64,000 nt of DNA, taken from contig SVEG01000009.1 in assembly GCA_015057505.1 (NCBI GenBank), forward strand, positions 86,891 to 150,890, in the 5' to 3' direction. The DNA comes from Lachnospiraceae bacterium. GTDB taxonomy: Bacteria; Bacillota; Clostridia; Lachnospirales; Lachnospiraceae. Made by a program: the position numbers and the translations under genes. Positions 62,243 through 64,000 of this stretch are shown piece by piece (within the stretch, counting starts at the first letter, position 1; every line of letters starts with the position of its first letter). The notes under the pieces are model-generated. The model did not search any database. It was not told where the DNA came from and was given only the letters and a program-made list of their open reading frames with translations.

Positions 62243-62998
62243 ATGACAGGGAAAATTCACTCTATTGAAACTTTCGGAACTGTTGACGGCCCGGGCATAA
62301 GATATGTTGTCTTTTTTCAGGGTTGCCCTATGAGATGTCAATATTGCCACAATCCTGACACCTGGAATATTTCCTTTGGATCCGAAAAAAGTGTTACCCA
62401 GATTCTTGACGACTATGAAAGATACAAGCCTTTTCTCCGCAAAGGCGGATTGACTGCGACAGGTGGGGAACCCCTTATGCAGATTGACTTTCTAACAGAA
62501 TTATTTGAAGACGCTAAAAAGCGGGGGATTCATACCTGTCTTGACACCTCAGGGATTATTTTTAATGAAAACAATCCCGAACTCAGGGCTAAATTCGACC
62601 GGCTTATAAAGTCAACTGATTTAATTATGCTGGATATAAAACACATAGACAATAACGAACATGTAAAACTTACAGGACATTACAACAAAAATGTACTGGC
62701 ATTTCTAAGATACCTGGATAAAAATAGTATTCCCGTATGGATTCGCCATGTTGTCGTACCGGGCATTACCGATAAAGAAGAAGATCTTTTCAAGCTCGGT
62801 AATTTCCTTGGCGAATTCAAAAACATTCAAGCACTTGACGTTCTTCCGTATCACAATATGGGTAAAGTTAAATATGACAATCTCGGAATGGACTATCCTC
62901 TCGACGATACGCCTCCCGCATCCAAGGAACTCGTCGCCAATGCCAAAGAACTTATAACCAAAGGACTTCTTGATGCAAAAAATCTCAAGATTAACTAA
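62243..62998 (+). CDS. pflA: Pyruvate formate-lyase activating enzyme
   Basis: 251 residues, a radical SAM protein. The iron-sulfur motif C-x3-C-x2-C is Cys28, Cys32 and Cys35 (GCPMRCQYCHNPDTW). TGGEPLMQ binds SAM. It generates the glycyl radical on PflB, needing reduced ferredoxin or flavodoxin. A ferredoxin gene follows about 100 bp later and may supply the electron. AAAGGA precedes the ATG. Confidence 0.97.
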   Translation: MTGKIHSIETFGTVDGPGIRYVVFFQGCPMRCQYCHNPDTWNISFGSEKSVTQILDDYERYKPFLRKGGLTATGGEPLMQIDFLTELFEDAKKRGIHTCLDTSGIIFNENNPELRAKFDRLIKSTDLIMLDIKHIDNNEHVKLTGHYNKNVLAFLRYLDKNSIPVWIRHVVVPGITDKEEDLFKLGNFLGEFKNIQALDVLPYHNMGKVKYDNLGMDYPLDDTPPASKELVANAKELITKGLLDAKNLKIN

Positions 62999-63097
62999 TA
63001 TTATAAATATTATCTATCACTACATTAAATTAACACTTGTAACATTTTAATTTTTGTATTAGAATGTACTTAACAAATTAAAAGGAGGTATGTTACT

Positions 63098-63268
63098 ATG
63101 GCATATACAATTAACGACGGTTGCATCAGCTGTGGTGCATGCGCAGGCGAATGTCCTGTTGGAGCAATTGCTGAAGGAGACGGAAAGTACGAGATCAACG
63201 CTGACGAGTGTATCGATTGCGGTTCATGCGCAGCTACATGTCCTACAGAGTCTATCGAGCAGGCTTAA
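63098..63268 (+). CDS. 2[4Fe-4S] clostridial-type ferredoxin
   Basis: 56 residues. Two C-x2-C-x2-C-x3-CP motifs are present: CISCGACAGECP and CIDCGSCAATCP, giving two [4Fe-4S] clusters. The protein is a low-potential electron carrier for fermentation and radical-SAM enzymes, including the PFL activase just upstream. AAAGGAGG precedes the ATG. Confidence 0.97.
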   Translation: MAYTINDGCISCGACAGECPVGAIAEGDGKYEINADECIDCGSCAATCPTESIEQA

Positions 63269-63282
63269 TTGCTTAAAATTAT

Positions 63283-63318
63283 AAGAAGCAGTCGCAAGTA
63301 ATTGCACTGCTTCTTTTT
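63283..63318 (+). terminator. Ferredoxin gene terminator, overlapping the outer arm of the giant hairpin
   Basis: A 9-bp stem AGAAGCAGT/ACTGCTTCT (63283-63291 with 63305-63313) is followed by T6. Its 3' half and loop also have an inverted partner at 63844-63875, so the terminator lies inside the extended arm of hairpin copy 2. Confidence 0.88.
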
Positions 63319-63875
63319 TGTTCAGTGCGTCCCCTGCCTGCGCCATTGCCATATAGTATATATTTATAGAGATATTTGCTTTCCTCGCAACATTTAAGGT
63401 TTTAAGAAGAACAAACATGCTTTTGCTTTCCACCTTTTGATTTTGTGCCGCTCCGTTAAACTCTTGGAATTGAAGAAGTTCAAGTAGTTGGTGGATATGC
63501 CGATTCTATATGTAATGTTTAAAGGCACTTAAAAAGCGTCGCTACTTAGCGAGCGAGACGAAACTCAAATAACTTATATAATTGATACAAAGGGTGTTTC
63601 GTCTCGCAAGCTTAGTAGCGCTACGCCTTTTTTCGTAGCGAGAGCGTGCCTTATAAACAATACATATAGAATCGGCATATCCACCAACTACTGAACTTCT
63701 ATTCAATTCCACTCAGACAACTCTACGCGGCACAATTTGGTGGAAAGCTTAAAAGCATGGTTCTTCTAAAAAACCTTTGTTGCCTTCGGAAAGCAAATAT
63801 CTCTATAAATATATACTATATGGCAATGGCGCAGGCAGAATCTGCACTAAACAAAAAAGCAGCGCAATTACTTGC
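63294..63875. repeat. Giant hairpin element, copy 2 (about 580 bp near-palindrome)
   Basis: The perfect 51-bp arms are 63334-63384 and 63788-63838. An imperfect extension pairs 63294-63328 with 63844-63875. The 405-bp core 63384-63788 matches copy 1 in length and layout, with 77 bases identical in the apical half (63507-63583 against 1073-1149). Arm substitutions are compensated: TAGTTGGTGGATATGCC pairs with GGCATATCCACCAACTA here, while copy 1 has TAGTTTGGGAATATGCC with GGCATATTCCCAAACTA. There is no plausible ORF. It lies between the ferredoxin terminator and a second terminator at 63890-63927, so it could be its own transcription unit. Confidence 0.9.
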
Positions 63876-63889
63876 TGAAGTTGTAAACT

Positions 63890-63927
63890 AAAAGTAGACA
63901 TGTAAAAAAGCATGTCTACTTTTTTTG
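63890..63927 (+). terminator. Terminator after giant hairpin copy 2
   Basis: A perfect 13-bp stem 63890-63902 with 63911-63923 continues into T7. No recognised gene ends just before it; the last gene stop is 620 bp upstream and already has its own terminator. It may therefore end a transcript across the hairpin element. Confidence 0.88.
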
Positions 63928-63968
63928 TATCTTTTTTTAGTATAATTCTTTTGAAAGGATGTGTTTTT

Positions 63969-64000
63969 ATGAGTCGTCAAAAAGGTGGAACAAATAAACA
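63969..64000 (+). CDS. Start of an unidentified gene, cut by the window edge
   Basis: An ATG preceded by AAAGGATG opens MSRQKGGTNK before the window ends. Only ten codons are visible. The start resembles that of some IS3-type transposase OrfA or helix-turn-helix proteins (M-S-R-x-K-G-G-x-N), but this is weak and no function is assigned. Confidence 0.5.
   Translation, partial: MSRQKGGTNK

Noticed and set aside
63224..63433. A 69-codon minus-strand frame running from the ferredoxin terminator into hairpin copy 2
   Set aside because: It crosses a terminator and the hairpin arm, has no ribosome site, and the equivalent frame is not preserved in copy 1.

Overview
The window looks like chromosomal DNA of an anaerobic, plant-polysaccharide-degrading Firmicute, most likely a Lachnospiraceae member of the Butyrivibrio/Pseudobutyrivibrio/Lachnospira type. 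The evidence is moderately AT-rich DNA, strong GGAGG-type ribosome sites, Gram-positive lipoprotein signals, a PFL/ferredoxin fermentation locus, reverse rubrerythrin, MecA, a GdpP-type phosphodiesterase and many intracellular pectin enzymes. No rRNA, tRNA, CRISPR array or prophage was seen.

Layout. 1-11.2 kb is a rhamnogalacturonan-I (RG-I) locus: GH105 (cut by the window edge), a YteP/YtcP/YtcQ-type ABC importer, a GH112 phosphorylase, a GH2 glycosidase and a CE12 acetylesterase carrying S-layer-homology repeats. 11.3-15.4 kb holds an exported amidase, a PerR-reverse rubrerythrin-rubredoxin oxidative-stress operon and an AraC-GGDEF fusion. 15.5-20.6 kb holds argJ-argB plus an orphan solute-binding lipoprotein, facing argG across a symmetric regulatory region. 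20.6-27.1 kb holds an ECF sigma/DUF4179 pair, a heterodimeric ABC exporter and a HepT/MntA toxin-antitoxin pair with its operator. 27.1-41.5 kb holds more pectin genes (a beta-propeller protein and a GH28), an ECF sigma fused to a large C-terminal region, a YtrA-type GntR/ABC operon with twin operators, and a GT2/YfhO pair. 41.5-56 kb is mostly housekeeping: gdpP-rplI-dnaB, a lipoprotein trigger-factor-like foldase, a PL26-like/DUF1961 RG pair, and GH18-cwlD-sua5-rpiB-upp-comEB. 56-63.3 kb holds a kinase/pseudo-ATPase pair, mecA, DUF1858 and pflB-pflA-ferredoxin.

Functional logic. None of the sugar-active enzymes shows a signal peptide, whereas the importer's binding protein is a clear lipoprotein. 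This fits import of RG-I oligosaccharides followed by cytoplasmic breakdown by lyase, GH105, GH28, GH112, GH2 and CE12. Sugars would then feed the fermentation genes at the right-hand end.

The most unusual feature is a giant hairpin element present twice in the same orientation, at 873-1433 and about 63294-63875. Each copy has a core of about 405 bp with an ornate, near-identical apical domain, enclosed by long perfect inverted arms (79 bp and 51 bp). The arm sequences differ between copies but keep complementarity through compensatory changes. It has no coding capacity, and I do not recognise it as a known element. It is the best candidate here for an undescribed structured RNA or foldback element.
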